64,000 nucleotides of DNA. Source: Nostoc commune NIES-4072. Lineage in GTDB: Bacteria; Cyanobacteriota; Cyanobacteriia; Cyanobacteriales; Nostocaceae. How positions within the stretch are numbered: position 1 is the first letter of the stretch; each line of letters starts with the position of its first letter. This document shows positions 62,541 to 64,000 of this stretch, one piece after another. Location of the stretch: contig NZ_BDUD01000001.1 in assembly GCF_003113895.1 (NCBI RefSeq), positions 4,450,262 to 4,514,261 of the forward strand. Direction: 5' to 3'. Below the pieces are notes generated by a model. The model was not told the DNA's origin, did not search any database, and saw only the letters and a list, made by a program, of their open reading frames with translations. Position numbers and translations under genes: made by a program.

Positions 62541-63842
62541 TTACATTGTCAAAGATTGAGGGTTCGTCTCAATCAATTTCGCTAAATCTTGCAAGAACGC
62601 CGCAGCATGAGCACCGTAAATAATCCGATGGTCAGAAGTAATATTGACTTGCATTTGTTGCCGCACGCCAAATAAACCGTCGGGTGTTGCTACTACTTGC
62701 GGACGAGATGCCCCGATCGCTAAAATTGAACCTTGTCCAGGTGGTAAAATCGCATCAAATTTATCCACGCCAAACATCCCTAAATTCGACAGCGTAAAAG
62801 TACCACTGTTGTATTCTTGGGGCTGTAGCTGTTTTGTCCTAGCACGTTCTACCAAAGATTTCCAAGTACGCGATAGAGAATAAATATCCACTGCGTCTGC
62901 ATTTTGCAGCACAGGTGTAATTAATCCGCCATCATCCATCGCCACTGCTACAGAAATGTTGATATCAGAATGATAAACAATACCCTGGTCTGAGTAGCTA
63001 GCATTTAACAATGGGTGTTTTTGCAACGTTACCGCTACAGCTTTCGCCAGTAGCGCTGTCATTGTCACGCCTTTGGATTTAATTTGTTTATAAAGTTTGT
63101 CTAATCCATCGGTGGTAATTGTATAACCGACACGGAAGACGGGTACGGATATAGTAGCTACCATGTTCCGCACTACGGCATTTTGGAAGGTAGTTAGAGG
63201 CACAGTTTGACCAGGAACAGCCGCCGCCACGGGTGCGGGTGCTGGTGTGCGGGGTGCTGGGAGTGCAACTGGGGCGCTGGTTGGTACAGGTGCTGGTGGG
63301 GCAACTGGGGCAGGGGCGGGTTGTTTGCCTTTATTAGATAATGCTTCTACATCTTCGGCGACAATGCGACCGTGGGGGCCACTGCCTTGGAGTGTAGTTA
63401 AATCAACTTTGAGTTCTTTGGCTAACTTGCGGGCACGGGGTGAAGCTACAAGCCTTCCTTCTTTATGGTTAGACCCGTTTTGAGACGCTAAGGCAGGTGT
63501 TGCAACTGAGGCTGTGGCGGCGACTGGTTCCGGGGAAGCGGTAGTAGTAGCCGCCGCGCCGTCGGAATTGGCAAGAGATTTCGCCTGTTCAATTTCAGCT
63601 TCCGTTTCGGCGATGAAGGCGATCGCAGATCCTACCGGGGCAGTTTCACCAGCTTCAACTATAATATGGGCAAGAAATCCCTCATAAAAGGTTTCTACAT
63701 CCATATCTGCCTTATCTGACTCTACAACCACCACTGTTTCGCCTTTTTCCACTTTGTCTCCTGGCGATTTCACCCAGGAAACGATTTTGCCTTCGGTCAT
63801 GGTGGAACTCAGCGCCGGCATAAATACTTCGTGAATGCTCAT
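62541..63842 (-). CDS. pdhC: Dihydrolipoamide acetyltransferase (E2) of pyruvate dehydrogenase
   Basis: Core of the pyruvate dehydrogenase complex. Seen: lipoyl domain with Lys44 in VVESDKADMDVET, Ala/Thr/Pro linkers, peripheral-subunit-binding domain (ASPRARKLAKELKVDLTTLQ, about 132-165), and the acyltransferase domain from about residue 205. The active-site motif reads SDHRIIYGAH: His405 is present, while the Asp of the usual HRxxDG is Tyr409, as I recall for plastid-type E2 proteins. 433 residues. E1 and E3 genes are not here. Confidence 0.95.
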   Translation of the reverse strand: MSIHEVFMPALSSTMTEGKIVSWVKSPGDKVEKGETVVVVESDKADMDVETFYEGFLAHIIVEAGETAPVGSAIAFIAETEAEIEQAKSLANSDGAAATTTASPEPVAATASVATPALASQNGSNHKEGRLVASPRARKLAKELKVDLTTLQGSGPHGRIVAEDVEALSNKGKQPAPAPVAPPAPVPTSAPVALPAPRTPAPAPVAAAVPGQTVPLTTFQNAVVRNMVATISVPVFRVGYTITTDGLDKLYKQIKSKGVTMTALLAKAVAVTLQKHPLLNASYSDQGIVYHSDINISVAVAMDDGGLITPVLQNADAVDIYSLSRTWKSLVERARTKQLQPQEYNSGTFTLSNLGMFGVDKFDAILPPGQGSILAIGASRPQVVATPDGLFGVRQQMQVNITSDHRIIYGAHAAAFLQDLAKLIETNPQSLTM

Positions 63843-63948
63843 AGGGTGGTTTGGGAATCAATGGTTTATGGACTTTAACAGCTTTTATCAGATCGAATTG
63901 TATCTTGGTAGGAGAGTTTTGGACTGGAGATTTTATATTTTAATTGGG

Positions 63949-64000
63949 CATTGGGCATGGGGCATGGGGCATGGGGCATGGGGCATGGGGCATGGGGCAT
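63949..64000. repeat. GGGCATG tandem repeat at the window edge
   Basis: GGGCATT then at least six GGGCATG units upstream of pdhC, running off the window end. Same unit family as 7599-7686. Confidence 0.9.

Noticed and set aside
1..64000. Prophage or integrative element
   Set aside because: No integrase, phage structural gene or long attachment repeats were seen; mobile DNA here is limited to TnpB and small palindromic or tandem repeats.

Overview
The window is chromosomal DNA of a filamentous, heterocyst-type cyanobacterium of the Nostoc/Anabaena group. The basis for this is frequent HIP1 octamers (GCGATCGC), abundant short tandem heptamer-type repeats (GTCATTA, GGGCATT, GGGAGTA and CCAAAAT families), many small palindromic elements with terminal inverted repeats, and gene content: cyanophycin synthetase with cyanophycinase, a flavodiiron Flv3/Flv1 pair, a bilin-lyase-like protein, a cyanobacterial RNP-type Gly-rich RNA-binding protein, and a plastid-type pyruvate dehydrogenase E2.

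Layout. 1-8.5 kb: RidA, a PIN-domain toxin-antitoxin cassette inserted next to a NUDIX gene, malQ, a RodZ-like protein, an rRNA pseudouridine synthase, a DUF2993 protein, cdsA and cbiT. 8.5-13.2 kb: a Ser/Thr kinase whose stop codon lies in a small inverted-repeat element, a zinc alcohol dehydrogenase, a tatA-like gene and a lone, catalytically intact TnpB; this stretch looks like an accessory patch. 13.2-17.3 kb: the cyanophycin operon cphB-cphA on the minus strand. 17.8-25.7 kb: trmD, ispF, two tandem oligopeptide-type binding lipoproteins, larB, a small membrane protein and argH. 25.9-30.2 kb: a small basic protein, a second NUDIX hydrolase, an alpha/beta hydrolase, a PIN toxin gene broken by an in-frame stop, and coaX. 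30.3-34 kb: flv3-flv1. 34-37 kb: a BrnT/BrnA-type pair, an NTF2-like protein, an RRM protein, tandem mobile palindromic elements and a CpcS-like lyase. 37-42.2 kb: an RND efflux adaptor and pump, preceded by a strongly structured leader. 42.7-50.6 kb: cell-surface genes, namely a PEP-CTERM-like exported protein, GT4 and GT2 glycosyltransferases and a 1427-residue DUF4347/beta-helix/RTX protein. 50.7-55.2 kb: the conserved block rplS, tRNA-Trp, secE, nusG, rplK, rplA, L10 leader, rplJ, rplL. 55.3-58.1 kb: a hicBA module with an unreported-looking 57-codon gene directly upstream, tRNA-Ala(CGC), a HAD phosphatase and an overlapping methyltransferase. 58.5-63.9 kb: rtcB, a single-chain PstI/BsuBI-type restriction-methyltransferase fusion, and the pyruvate dehydrogenase E2 gene.

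How it fits together. Most genes are core metabolism, translation or photosynthetic housekeeping. The accessory layer consists of four toxin-antitoxin loci (one broken, one with a possible third small gene, one flanked by a duplicated gene end), one restriction-modification fusion, one TnpB element plus two copies of a separate structured repeat that resembles insertion-sequence right ends, and several families of short repeats. Repeats have entered coding sequences: the trmD C terminus, an internal loop of coaX and a periplasmic loop of the RND pump are repeat-encoded, and a mobile element supplies the stop codon of the kinase.

No CRISPR array, rRNA operon, integrase or plasmid replication gene was seen. 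All family assignments were made by reading motifs in the translated sequence; no database search was possible.
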